This document shows positions 8,153 to 16,974 of a stretch of 64,000 nucleotides of DNA, in pieces; position 1 is the first letter of the stretch, and each line of letters begins with the position of its first letter. This DNA comes from JALORV01 sp963707445 (GTDB taxonomy: Bacteria > Pseudomonadota > Gammaproteobacteria > Burkholderiales > Burkholderiaceae_F), in NCBI GenBank assembly GCA_963707445.1, contig CAVPPW010000013.1:186001-250000 (forward strand), in the 5' to 3' direction. The notes below the pieces were generated by a model, which had not been told where the DNA came from, did no database searches, and saw nothing but the letters and a program-made list of their open reading frames with translations. Made by a program: the position numbers and the translations under genes.

Positions 8153-9593
8153 TCACCATGGCAACGAATAGGTCTTCACGTTCGTGAAGCTCTTCATCGC
8201 CTCCTGCACGCCTTCCTTGTACCCGAGACCGGAGTCCTTGATTCCGCCGAAAGGCGTCACTTCCAGCCGGTAACCCGGGACTTCGCGCACATTCACGCTG
8301 CCGACGTTGAGCTCTGCGATGCAGCGGGTGATGACGTCGAGCCGGTTGGTGCACAACGAAGACGACAGACCGTACGCGGTCGAATTCGCGATCGCGATCG
8401 CTTCGTCGAGGGAATCGAAACGGATGACAGGGGACACCGGGCCAAACGTCTCCTCCTTCACCAGTTGCAATTCCGGACTGCACCTGGTCGAGGACGGTCG
8501 GCGCGTAGAGCGCGCCGCGGCGCTGGTTGCCGATGAGCAGCCGCGCACCGGCGGAGACCGCGTCCAGAACGCGGCGTTCGAATTCCCGGGCCGCGGGCTC
8601 ATCGATGACGGTGCCCATGTCGGTGGCCGGGTCGAGCGGATCGCCGTACTTCACCGCGCGCGTCAGCGCGACGAGCTTTTCGACGAACGGTTCGGCGACG
8701 GCGCGGTGGACCAGCATCCGCTTGACCGCGGTGCAGCGCTGTCCGGAGTTCTTGTACGAGCCGCTGGCGGCCAGCGTCGCGGCTTCGTCGAGGTCGGCAT
8801 CGTCCATCACGATGATCGGATCGTTGCCGCCGAGCTCGAGCACCTGCCGCTTGTAGACGGCCTTGGCAGCGATGTACTTGCCGACCGCGACTCCGCCGGT
8901 GAAGGTGACCAGGTCGACGTCACGATGCGTCAGCATCTCGTCGGCGATCTCGCGCGGATCGCCGGTCACGACGGACAGCATCGGTGGCGGCAGCCCGGCC
9001 TCGTAGAGCACGTCGGCCAGCAGGAAGGCGGCCAGAGGCGTCTTTTCGCTGGGCTTGAGCACGACGCGATTGTTGGTGGCGACCGCCGGCGCCACCTTGT
9101 GGATGACCTGGTTCAGCGGATGATTAAATGGCGTGATGGCGGCAATCACGCCCTGCAGCGGTTCGCGCAGCGTGTAGACCTTGCGGCTCTTGCCATGCGG
9201 AGTCAGGTCGCAGGAGAACACCTGCCCGTCGTCGACCAAGGCCTGGTTGGCGGCGAACAGCAGCACGTCGCTGGCGCGGCCGACTTCGTACAACGTGTCC
9301 TTCAGGCACAGCCCCGATTCCAGCGTGATCAGTCGAGCGATCTCGTCGCGGCGCCCGGCGATGATCTCGCCCGCCTTCATCAGGATGCGATAGCGCTCGT
9401 GGCGTGTCAGCCGGGCGCGATGGGCGCGGGCCGCAGTGATCGCCCGCCGCACGTCGTCCACCGTCGCCATCGGCGCCGTCGCGATGACTTCTCCGTTGTA
9501 CGGGTAGCGCACTTCCAGCGCGCGCTTGGTCGCCACGCGCTCGCCGGCGATGCGCAGTGTCTCGTTACGGATCGGGCCGGCGGGCGCGTTCAT
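8153..9593 (-). CDS. phnY: Phosphonoacetaldehyde dehydrogenase, one frame change
   Basis: This NAD-dependent aldehyde dehydrogenase should oxidise phosphonoacetaldehyde to phosphonoacetate, the second step of the PhnW-PhnY-PhnA route. Readable motifs include ITPFNHPLNQVIHK, KPSEKTPLAA, VTFTGGVAVGK, VLELGGNDP with the general-base Glu, and NSGQRCTAVKR with the catalytic Cys. A single extra base near 8477 shifts the frame; the C-terminal part continues with ETFGPVSPVI and ends TPFGGIKDSGLGYKEG. The corrected length is about 479 residues, normal for the family. The ATG at 9593 lies 7 bp after the phnA stop. The specific name rests on the phnA, phnW and transporter neighbours. Confidence 0.9.
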
Positions 9594-9600
9594 CCGGGGC

Positions 9601-10818
9601 TCACTGGGCGTGATTGAGCGCGAGATCGAAGACATCGAAGTTGCGCCAGCGACGGTTCGGATCGATGTTCGCGATCGGCCGGTTCAGCACGATCGGCACC
9701 CGCTGCTCGGAGATGCCGCCGTGCGAACGCAGCGGCAGTTCGAGCTGCGACAGGTCGTGGCGCGCGCGGCCGGTGCCAAGCACGACGCTGCGCTCGGATA
9801 CGACGACGAGGTCACCGATACGGTCGGCCGGCAGTTCGAAGCGCGCAGCCGCCTCGTCTCGCGTCAGCACGACCTCGATGCCCAGCAGTCCGCGCAGCCG
9901 CGCGGCGACATCCGCGATCGCGGCGGCCGGCAGGTAGACGGTCGCAAAGGAGCCGAGCGCACCGTGGTGGACGACGTAGGGATCCGTGATCGGCAGGATC
10001 ACGCGCGCCCGCTCGCGCCCGAGCCAGTCGTCCAGCAGATCCTGCAGGAAGATCACGTTCGGACTCGCATCGAGCCGCGTCTTGGCGTTCATCCCATGGT
10101 CCGCGGTCAGCGCGATTACGGCGCCGAGCTTGTCCAGCCGCGTCAGATAGCGGTCGAGCATCGCGTAGAAGCGGTTGGCCTCGGGGTCGCCCGGTGCGTG
10201 CTTGTGCTGCACGTAATCGGTCGTCGAGAGGTACATGACGTCCGGCCGCCGGGTCTCGAGCAGGCGCACGCCGGCCGCGAAGATGAATTCCGACAGTTCA
10301 GCGCTGTAGACATCGGGCACCGGCATGCCGACCAGCGGCAGAACGTTGTCGATGCCGTTTTCGGCGACTGTCGTCTGGTCGGCCTTTTCCGATGAAAAGC
10401 AGATCCCGTTCATGCCGTGGCCCAGCAGCCGGCGCAGCTTGTCCTTGGCCGTGACGACGGCGACGCTGGCGCCCGCATCGGCGAGGCCCGCAAGGATGCT
10501 CGGCGCGCGCAGCCACTTCGGGTCGTTCATCATCACTTCCGAGCCGCTGGCAACGTCGTACAGATAGTTGCCACAGATGCCGTGCACGGACGGCGGGGCA
10601 CCGGTGACAATCGACAGGTTGTTCGGGTTCGTGAAGCTCGGAACCACGCAGTCACCGATCAGCGCGGTACCTTCGGCCAGGAAGCGCTTCGTCGTCGGCA
10701 TGTGGCCGGCAGCAACTGCCTGAGCGATGTAGTCGGGCTCGCAGCCGTCGACGCAGACGACGACGGTCGGCTGCTTCGGGCTCGCGTAGCGGCGGCCGTT
10801 CACTTCGATCGTGCTCAT
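9601..10818 (-). CDS. phnA: Phosphonoacetate hydrolase
   Basis: This 405-residue enzyme of the alkaline phosphatase superfamily hydrolyses the carbon-phosphorus bond of phosphonoacetate, giving acetate and phosphate. Expected metal and nucleophile residues are visible: Asp24 in VVCVDGCEPDY, the threonine nucleophile Thr63 in PSFTNPNN, the STTDYVQHKHAPGDPE segment carrying Asp and His ligands, LTADHGMNAK, and a late RSHGGISEQ histidine. The family's usual length is a little over 400. The frame is intact. The ATG overlaps the stop of the GntR regulator (ATGA, 10815-10818), and phnY follows 7 bp downstream, so regulator, phnA and phnY form one transcription unit. Confidence 0.95.
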   Translation of the reverse strand: MSTIEVNGRRYASPKQPTVVVCVDGCEPDYIAQAVAAGHMPTTKRFLAEGTALIGDCVVPSFTNPNNLSIVTGAPPSVHGICGNYLYDVASGSEVMMNDPKWLRAPSILAGLADAGASVAVVTAKDKLRRLLGHGMNGICFSSEKADQTTVAENGIDNVLPLVGMPVPDVYSAELSEFIFAAGVRLLETRRPDVMYLSTTDYVQHKHAPGDPEANRFYAMLDRYLTRLDKLGAVIALTADHGMNAKTRLDASPNVIFLQDLLDDWLGRERARVILPITDPYVVHHGALGSFATVYLPAAAIADVAARLRGLLGIEVVLTRDEAAARFELPADRIGDLVVVSERSVVLGTGRARHDLSQLELPLRSHGGISEQRVPIVLNRPIANIDPNRRWRNFDVFDLALNHAQ

Positions 10819-11534
10819 GCCTTGCGTCCGGCCCGCGCGCGCGCCGGTTGTGGAAAGTGTGCCGGGCTGAGGGCGCGCTCGCGGCTCTCGATGACGTGGT
10901 CGTACATCGCCTTGCCGGCCAGCTCGGCGTCGCCCGAGGCGATCGCCTTCAATATCGCCCGGTGCTCGGCGGCGGAATGCGGCAGCACCGCGCCGTCGAC
11001 GAGATTGCGGCGGCGGTACAGCGCCAGTTCCTTGACGAGCTTGCGGTAGATGGCCGCCATCTTCCGGTTGCCGGCGAACTCGACGAGGTGATCGTGGAAC
11101 TGCAGGTTCAGCAGGTGATATTCGTCGCGGTCGTCGGCCTTGACCGCCTGTTCCATCCGCTCGACGATCGCACGCAGCGACTTCAGCTGCGCCGGCGTGA
11201 TCGATTCGGCGAGCCTGCGGCCGACGAGCTCGTCCATCACCGCGCGCAGGTCGTAGATTTCCGCCGCCTCGTCGTGCGGGATGTCCCGCACGAACACGCC
11301 GCGGTTCTTCTCTTGTCGCACGAGGCCGGCCTCCTCGAGCATCCTGAACGCCTCGCGGATCGGGCCGCGTGACACGCCGAGCCGTTCCGACAGCCACGCC
11401 TCCGTGAGCTTGGCGCCGGCGCCGATCTCGCCGGCCAGGATCATTCGCTCGATCTCCTGCTGCGCCGCTGTCGCGAGCGACTTCGACCGCAGCAGCGCGA
11501 TCGTCGGGTGGGGAATGACGTTCGAATGCGGCAT
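10815..11534 (-). CDS. phnR: GntR/FadR-family regulator of phosphonate use
   Basis: This is a transcription factor with an N-terminal winged helix (about residues 20-85; the motif LSERLGVSRGPIREAFRMLE is diagnostic for GntR) and a C-terminal FCD ligand-binding domain containing the metal-binding histidines, for example in LNLQFHDHLVE and SAAEHRAIL. The ATG at 11534 is chosen over an upstream one at 11576 because it follows the operator and gives a normal length of 239 residues. It is the first gene of the minus-strand phn arm and probably represses both arms through the palindrome at 11550-11565. The inducer is likely a pathway phosphonate, by analogy with Burkholderia phn regulators. Confidence 0.85.
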   Translation of the reverse strand: MPHSNVIPHPTIALLRSKSLATAAQQEIERMILAGEIGAGAKLTEAWLSERLGVSRGPIREAFRMLEEAGLVRQEKNRGVFVRDIPHDEAAEIYDLRAVMDELVGRRLAESITPAQLKSLRAIVERMEQAVKADDRDEYHLLNLQFHDHLVEFAGNRKMAAIYRKLVKELALYRRRNLVDGAVLPHSAAEHRAILKAIASGDAELAGKAMYDHVIESRERALSPAHFPQPARARAGRKA

Positions 11535-11549
11535 GCGAGCAATCCTAGC

Positions 11550-11565
11550 AGATTGTCGACAATCT
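11550..11565. promoter_or_regulatory. Perfect 16-bp palindrome, probable GntR operator
   Basis: AGATTGTC followed by its exact complement GACAATCT forms a perfect 16-bp inverted repeat 16 bp upstream of the GntR-family start codon. Its core TTGTCGACAA fits the T-N-G-T-N(0-3)-A-C-N-A pattern of FadR-type GntR sites. It overlaps the region where the regulator's own promoter must lie and sits just upstream of the -35 box of the divergent importer operon, so it can control both directions. Confidence 0.75.
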
Positions 11566-11576
11566 ACAAAAAACAA

Positions 11577-11606
11577 TTGACACCCGTTTTTGGCGCTGCG
11601 TAGACT
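11577..11606 (+). promoter_or_regulatory. Sigma-70-type promoter of the aminoethylphosphonate importer operon
   Basis: A perfect -35 box TTGACA (11577-11582) is followed after 18 bp by TAGACT (11601-11606), a four-of-six match to the -10 box. It lies 12 bp downstream of the palindromic operator and about 145 bp upstream of the importer's first gene. The leader contains a GTTCGT/ACGAAC inverted repeat (11689-11694 and 11707-11712) and a strong Shine-Dalgarno AAGGAGG just before the ATG at 11752. Confidence 0.6.
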
Positions 11607-11751
11607 GCCCGCGCCCGGGCTGGCGTGGGGCGGACGGGCACCAGATCAGTCACTCGAGCGTCAAGCGCGTGCGCTAGTTTCGCCGGTTGTTCGTTTCCGT
11701 CCTGTGACGAACGGCTATTCCATTCTTGTACGGGGCTCTAAGGAGGAGTCG

Positions 11752-12780
11752 ATGAAACTGCTATCCCTCGCCGTCCGGACATTGGCCGGTGGCGTGCTGG
11801 CCGCACTTGCGTTTGGCGCCAGCGCGCAGAAGACCCAGTTGACGGTCTACACGGCGCTCGAGACCGATCAGTTGAAGGCCTATCAGGCCGGTTTCGAGAA
11901 GGCCAATCCGAACATCGAGATCACCTGGGTGCGCGACTCCACCGGAATCATCACGGCCAAGCTGCTGGCCGAGAAGGCGAATCCGAAGGCCGACGTCATC
12001 ATGGGATTGGCCGCGACCAGCCTGGCAATCTTCGAGAAGGAGGGCATGCTTACGCCGTATGCGCCGGCGGGCCTGGCCCGCATCGCGCCGCAGTATCGCG
12101 ATCCGAAGAATCCGCCGAGTTGGGTCGGCATGGACGTCTGGGGTGCGACGATCTGCTTCAACACAGCCGAGGCCGCGAAGCGCAACATCCCGAAGCCGGA
12201 AACCTGGAAGGACCTGACCAAGCCGGTTTACAAGGGGCAGATCGTGATGCCGCACCCGGCGTCGTCGGGCACCGGATTCTTCGACGTCAGCGCCTGGCTG
12301 CAGTTGTGGGGCGAGAAGGACGGCTGGGTCTATATGGACGGGCTGCACGAGAACATCGCGCAGTACATGCATTCGGGTTCGCGTCCGTGCGCGGCGGCAG
12401 CCGCCGGCGAATACGTCGTCGGCATCTCGTTCGAATATCGCGCGAATCGCGAGAAGGCGCGCGGCGCCCCGATCGATCTCGTGTTCCCGAAGGAGGGTCT
12501 CGGCTGGGATCTCGAGGCGAGCGGCATCGTCAAGGGCACGAAGAACTTGGATGCGGCGAAGAAGTTGCAGGACTGGGTCGTGTCCGACGACGCTATGGCG
12601 CTGTATGCGAACAACTTTGCGATCGTCGCCGTGCCGGCGCTGTCGAAGCCGCTGCCCAATGTGCCGGCGGATTACGCCAGCCGCCTGGTGAAGAACGACT
12701 TCGCCTGGGCTGCCAACAACCGTGACAAGATTCTCGCGGAGTGGAGCAAGCGCTACGAATCGAAGGCCGCACCCAAGTAG
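11752..12780 (+). CDS. phnS: 2-aminoethylphosphonate ABC transporter, substrate-binding protein
   Basis: This periplasmic solute-binding protein has 342 residues and begins with a signal peptide (MKLLSLAVRT, cleavage likely after FGASA). The mature part starts TQLTVYTALETDQL, typical of the iron/polyamine/phosphonate-type family, and carries NPKADVIMGLAATS and PHPASSGTGFFD, segments typical of the putative aminoethylphosphonate group (also called AepX). The start is set by AAGGAGG 6 bp upstream rather than by the longer open frame. It heads the plus-strand operon of binding protein, ATPase, permease and phnW. The ligand is inferred from the linked phnW and phnA. The frame is intact. Confidence 0.9.
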   Translation: MKLLSLAVRTLAGGVLAALAFGASAQKTQLTVYTALETDQLKAYQAGFEKANPNIEITWVRDSTGIITAKLLAEKANPKADVIMGLAATSLAIFEKEGMLTPYAPAGLARIAPQYRDPKNPPSWVGMDVWGATICFNTAEAAKRNIPKPETWKDLTKPVYKGQIVMPHPASSGTGFFDVSAWLQLWGEKDGWVYMDGLHENIAQYMHSGSRPCAAAAAGEYVVGISFEYRANREKARGAPIDLVFPKEGLGWDLEASGIVKGTKNLDAAKKLQDWVVSDDAMALYANNFAIVAVPALSKPLPNVPADYASRLVKNDFAWAANNRDKILAEWSKRYESKAAPK

Positions 12781-12799
12781 GCCGCGGAAGGCGCTGCTC

Positions 12800-12843
12800 C
12801 GCCGGGTACGAGCGCTCCGCGTTCGACCCGGCGTATTTTTTTT
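12800..12843 (+). terminator. Intergenic hairpin plus T-run inside the importer operon
   Basis: CGCCGGGT (12800-12807) pairs with ACCCGGCG (12826-12833), followed by TATTTTTTTT. This has the form of an intrinsic terminator, yet it lies between the binding-protein gene and the ATPase gene of the same operon. It probably causes partial termination or protects the 3' end of the first message, so that binding protein is made in excess, as in many ABC importers. Confidence 0.65.
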
Positions 12844-12852
12844 GGGGCATCG

Positions 12853-13947
12853 ATGAGCACAGAGGCGGTCGCAGCCGAAGCACTGCGCCTCGAGGGCGTG
12901 CACAAGGCGTTCGGTAACTTCGTCGCGCTGAAGTCGATCGACCTTGTCGTGCCGCCGGGCGAGCTGGTGTGCTTCCTAGGCCCGTCGGGGTGCGGCAAGA
13001 CGACGCTGCTGCGGATCATCGCCGGACTGGAACAGCAGACACACGGCCGCATCCTGCAGGGCGGCCGCGATGTGTCCCGCGCCCCGCCGGCCGCTCGCGA
13101 CTACGGCATCGTGTTCCAGTCGTACGCGCTCTTCCCTAATCTGACGATCACCGAAAACGTCGCCTACGGACTGGTGAACCGCCGCAAGTCGCGCGCAGAC
13201 ATCGCGGTGCGCGTGCGCGAACTGCTGACGCTGGTCGGGCTGCCGGACGCCGGCGCGAAATATCCGAGCCAGATGTCGGGCGGCCAACAGCAGCGCGTGG
13301 CACTCGCGCGCGCGCTGGCAACATCACCCAACTTGCTGCTGCTCGATGAGCCGCTCTCGGCCCTGGATGCGAAGGTCCGCGAGCGGTTGCGCGGCGAGAT
13401 CCGTCAGTTGCAGCGGCGCCTCCGAGTGACGACGATCATGGTCACGCACGACCAGGAAGAGGCGCTGTCGATGGCCGACCGCGTCGTCGTCATGAACGAG
13501 GGCCGGATCGAACAGGTCGGATCGCCCAGCGACGTCTATGAGCGTCCCGCCACGCCGTTCGTCGCCGATTTCCTTGGCAAGGTCAACGTGCTGAAGGGGG
13601 TCGCGCTTGGCGGAGGCCGTTACCGCGTCGGCGCCACTGAACTCCTCCTGCCGGTCGCTGATCACCGCGACGGCCAGGATGTGCGCATCTATGTTAGGCC
13701 CGAGGACCGCCATGTCGAAGGCGATGTCGCGGCGCTGCCGAACCGACTGCGCGGACGGATCGCCCGCATCGACTATCTCGGCACCTTCTGCCTGGCCGAG
13801 CTGCGCTGCGAAGCGCTGGGCCAGCCGATGCTGATTTCGTACTCGCTCAATCAGCTGCACGATCTCGGCGTGCGCGAAGGCGGTGAGGTCGAAATCGCGC
13901 TTCGCGTCGACCGCGTGCGGGTGTTCGCACAGGAGGCTCGCAGCTGA
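12853..13947 (+). CDS. phnT: 2-aminoethylphosphonate ABC transporter, ATP-binding protein
   Basis: This 364-residue ABC ATPase energises phosphonate import. It has Walker A GPSGCGKTTLL, a Q-loop in GIVFQSYALFPN, the signature MSGGQQQRVALARAL, Walker B LLLLDEPLSALD and the switch histidine in TIMVTHDQEEA. Beyond about residue 240 is a TOBE-like regulatory domain, as in the spermidine/iron/phosphonate group. The frame is intact. Its stop (13945-13947) is 19 bp before the permease start. A terminator-like hairpin precedes the gene. Specificity for aminoethylphosphonate is inferred from context. Confidence 0.9.
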   Translation: MSTEAVAAEALRLEGVHKAFGNFVALKSIDLVVPPGELVCFLGPSGCGKTTLLRIIAGLEQQTHGRILQGGRDVSRAPPAARDYGIVFQSYALFPNLTITENVAYGLVNRRKSRADIAVRVRELLTLVGLPDAGAKYPSQMSGGQQQRVALARALATSPNLLLLDEPLSALDAKVRERLRGEIRQLQRRLRVTTIMVTHDQEEALSMADRVVVMNEGRIEQVGSPSDVYERPATPFVADFLGKVNVLKGVALGGGRYRVGATELLLPVADHRDGQDVRIYVRPEDRHVEGDVAALPNRLRGRIARIDYLGTFCLAELRCEALGQPMLISYSLNQLHDLGVREGGEVEIALRVDRVRVFAQEARS

Positions 13948-13966
13948 TGGCGCGGCCGGGGCCTGT

Positions 13967-15696
13967 GTGAACGCGGCGGCCTTGCCTGCGCCGCACGGGG
14001 GCTCGCCGTCGCGACTGGCGCTGGCCGCCGAGTCGCTTGCAGCACGCGGCGGGCTGCTGCTGCTGGCGGTTGCGCTGCTCGTTTTCCTGACGGTGCCGCT
14101 GGCGATGATCCTCGTGCGCAGCGTCGAAGGACGCGCCGGCGAGTTCGTCGGAATCGCCAATTTCGTTCAGTACGTGCAGTCACCGGCGCTCGCACAGTCG
14201 ACCTGGAACACGCTGACATTCGCGTGCCTGACGACGCTGGTCACCGTACCTTTCGCGTTTCTCTTCGCCTACGCGATGCAGCGCAGCTGCGTACCGTTCA
14301 AGGGTCTGTTCCGCAACATCGCGATGATCCCGATCCTCGCGCCGTCGCTGCTCGCGGCGATCTCGTTCATCTACCTGTTCGGAAATCAGGGTGCGCTGAA
14401 GTTCATGCTCGGCTGGGTCGGGTTGAGCTCGATCTACGGCATGCCGGGCATGGTGCTGGCGATGACCTTCGCGTCGTTCCCGCACGCGGCGATGATCCTG
14501 ATGGCTGCGCTCGCGCTTTCCGATGCGCGACTCTACGAGGCGGCGGATTCTCTCGGCACCAGCGAGACCCGCAAATTCATGACGATCACGCTGCCCGGCG
14601 CGAAGTACGGACTGATTTCGGCCAGCATGGTGGTCTTCACGATGGCGGTGTCGGAATTTGGCGTGCCGAAAGTGATCGGCGGCAACACGAATGTGCTGGC
14701 GGTCGACATTTACAAGCAGGTGATCGGCCAGCAGAACTTCTCGATGGGTGCCGTCGTCGGCCTGGTGCTGCTTCTGCCGGCGGTGTTCGCCTTCGTCATC
14801 GACAGTTTGGTCCGGCGACGGCAGCAGGGGCTGCTGACCGCGCGCAGCGTGCCGTACCAGGCGCGACCGGTGCGCGCGCGCGATTTCGCACTGTTGTTAA
14901 TGGTCGTGCTGATGTCGACGCTGATGCTCGCGGTCGTCGGCATGGCGGCCTTCGGCTCAGTCGTCAAGTTCTGGCCGTACAACCTGTCGCTGACGCTGAA
15001 TCACTACACCTACGGCATCGAGGAGGCAGGCCTCGAGCATGCGTACCGCAACAGCCTCGTCGATGGCTGCGTGGTGCGCGGTGCTCGGCGCAGTCATCAC
15101 GTTCGCCGGTGCCTACTGGCTGGAAAAGACGCGCGGAGCGGATGCGCTGCGGCCGATCATCCGATTCCAGGCGATGCTGCCGATGGCGGTGCCGGGCATG
15201 GTGCTCGGCATCGGCTACATCCTGTTCTTCAACGCGCCGGCGAATCCCGCTCAACGTGCTGTACGGCACGATGGCGATCTTGGTGCTCTCGACCCTGGTG
15301 CACTTCTACTCGTCGAGCCATCTGACGGCGGTCACCGCGCTGAAACAGATCGACGGCGAGTTCGAGTCGGTGTCGGCCTCGCTGAAGGTGCCGTTTTACA
15401 AGACGTTCTGGCGCGTCACCGTGCCCGTGTGCCTGCCGTCGATCCTCGACATCGGCCGCTACTATTTCGTCAATGCGATGACGACGATTTCGGCGGTCGT
15501 GTTCCTGTATTCGCCGAAGACCACGCTCGCGTCGATCTCGATACTGCAACTCGACGAGGCGGGCGCGATCGGTTCTGCGGCCGCGATGGCGACGTTGATC
15601 GTGCTGACGTCTGCAGTCGTCACCGGCCTGCTGTTCGCGGTCGAATGGTGGCTGATCCGGCGCACGCAGTCCTGGCGCAACACCGCAAGACCTTGA
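13967..15696 (+). CDS. 2-aminoethylphosphonate ABC transporter, fused double-domain permease, two frame changes
   Basis: This is the membrane component of the importer, with two permease domains fused in one chain, as in the putative aminoethylphosphonate permeases (PhnU/AepW type). The first half ends its domain with the coupling-helix motif LYEAADSLGTSETRKFMTIT. The second domain shows FESVSASLKVPFYKTFWRVT, the equivalent EAA motif. Single extra bases near 15061 and 15248 split it into three frames, and the 1730-bp span equals about 575 codons plus two bases. The GTG at 13967 is the most upstream in-frame start after the ATPase stop; the ATG at 13947 runs into an early stop. phnW follows 11 bp later. 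Confidence 0.85.
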
Positions 15697-15707
15697 CGGG
15701 AGACTCC

Positions 15708-16846
15708 ATGATCGTCGGAAACGATCCGATCCTGCTGACGCCGGGGCCGCTGACGACTTCGCTCGCGACCAAGCAGGCGATGCTGCGCGACTGGGGCTCG
15801 TGGGATGCCGCCTTCAATTCGGTGACGGCCAGCCTGCGCAAGGACCTCGTTGACATCGTCGGCGGCGGCAGCGACTTCACCTGCGTGCCGCTGCAGGGCA
15901 GCGGGACCTTTTCGGTCGAGGCGGCGATCGGCACTCTCGTGCCGCGCGACGGCAAAGTGCTGGTGCCGAACAACGGCGCGTACTGCGCCCGCATCGTCCG
16001 GATCTGCGGCTACCTCGGCCGCGCGGTCGTCGAGTTGCCGGTACCCGAAGACCAGCCGGCCACGGCTGCGATGGTCGAAGCGGCGCTCGTGGCCGACCCG
16101 TCGATCACGCATGTCGCGCAGGTGCACTGCGAAACCGGCGCCGGTGTGCTCAACGATCTCGCCGGCATCGCGCAGGTGTGCGCGCGGCGAGGAAAAAGTC
16201 TGATCGTCGACGCAATGAGTTCGTTCGCCGCGCTACCGATCGACGTCGCCAAGGTGCCATTTGACGCGCTGGTCGCAGCGAGCGGCAAGTGCCTCGAGGG
16301 TGTACCGGGCATGGGCTTCGTGATCGTGCGCAAGGCGGTGCTCGAGGCGCGGGCAGGCAACGCCCATTCGCTGGCGATGGATCTGCACGACCAGTACGTT
16401 TATATGGAGAAGACGACGCAGTGGCGCTATACGCCGCCGACCCACGTCGTCGCCGCGCTGCGGGCCGCCGTCGACCAGTTCGCGGCCGAGGGCGGGCAGC
16501 CGGCCCGGCTCGCGCGCTACACCGCAAACTGCGAAACGCTGGTCGCCGGCATGGCGAGGCCTGGGCTTCCGGCCCTATCTGAAGCCCGACGTGCAGGCGC
16601 CGATCATCGTCACCTTCCATGCGCCGGCGGATCCGGCGTACGACTTCAAGATCGTTCTACGCGGCCGTGCGCGACCGCGGCTACATCCTGTATCCGGGCA
16701 AGCTGACGCAGGTCGAAACGTTCCGCGTCGGCTGCATCGGCGCGATCGACGCCAACGAGATGCGCAATGTCGTCTCGGCGGTCGGCATGACACTGAAGGA
16801 CCTGGGCATCAAGACGGTCGCGCCACCGATGCACCGGGCGGCCTGA
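15708..16846 (+). CDS. phnW: 2-aminoethylphosphonate-pyruvate transaminase, two frame changes
   Basis: PhnW is a PLP-dependent enzyme that moves the amino group of 2-aminoethylphosphonate to pyruvate, giving phosphonoacetaldehyde and alanine. The N-terminus DPILLTPGPLTTS, the motif CVPLQGSGTFSVEA and the SGKCLEGVPGMGF stretch identify it; the lysine is residue 194, the same number as the catalytic lysine of Salmonella PhnW. Extra bases near 16557 and 16653 disrupt the last quarter, which then reads AAVRDRGYILYPGKLTQ. The corrected length is about 378 residues, normal. It ends the importer operon and is followed by a strong hairpin. Confidence 0.93.
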
Positions 16847-16922
16847 CGTTCCCGGACAGCGGACCGCCTTGACCGCAGTGGCGTAACGGCGCATCGCGCC
16901 CCTTGGGTGCAGCGCAAAAGCA

Positions 16923-16951
16923 GAGGGCCCGAAAGTGTCTGTCGGGCCCTC
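16923..16951. terminator. Hairpin between convergent phnW and PEP-CTERM genes
   Basis: GAGGGCCCGA (16923-16932) pairs perfectly with TCGGGCCCTC (16942-16951) around a 9-base loop. It lies between two convergent genes, so it can end transcription from both sides. No long T-run follows on either strand, so efficiency is uncertain. Confidence 0.6.
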
Positions 16952-16974
16952 GTCAGAATGCCGCGGTAACGCGA

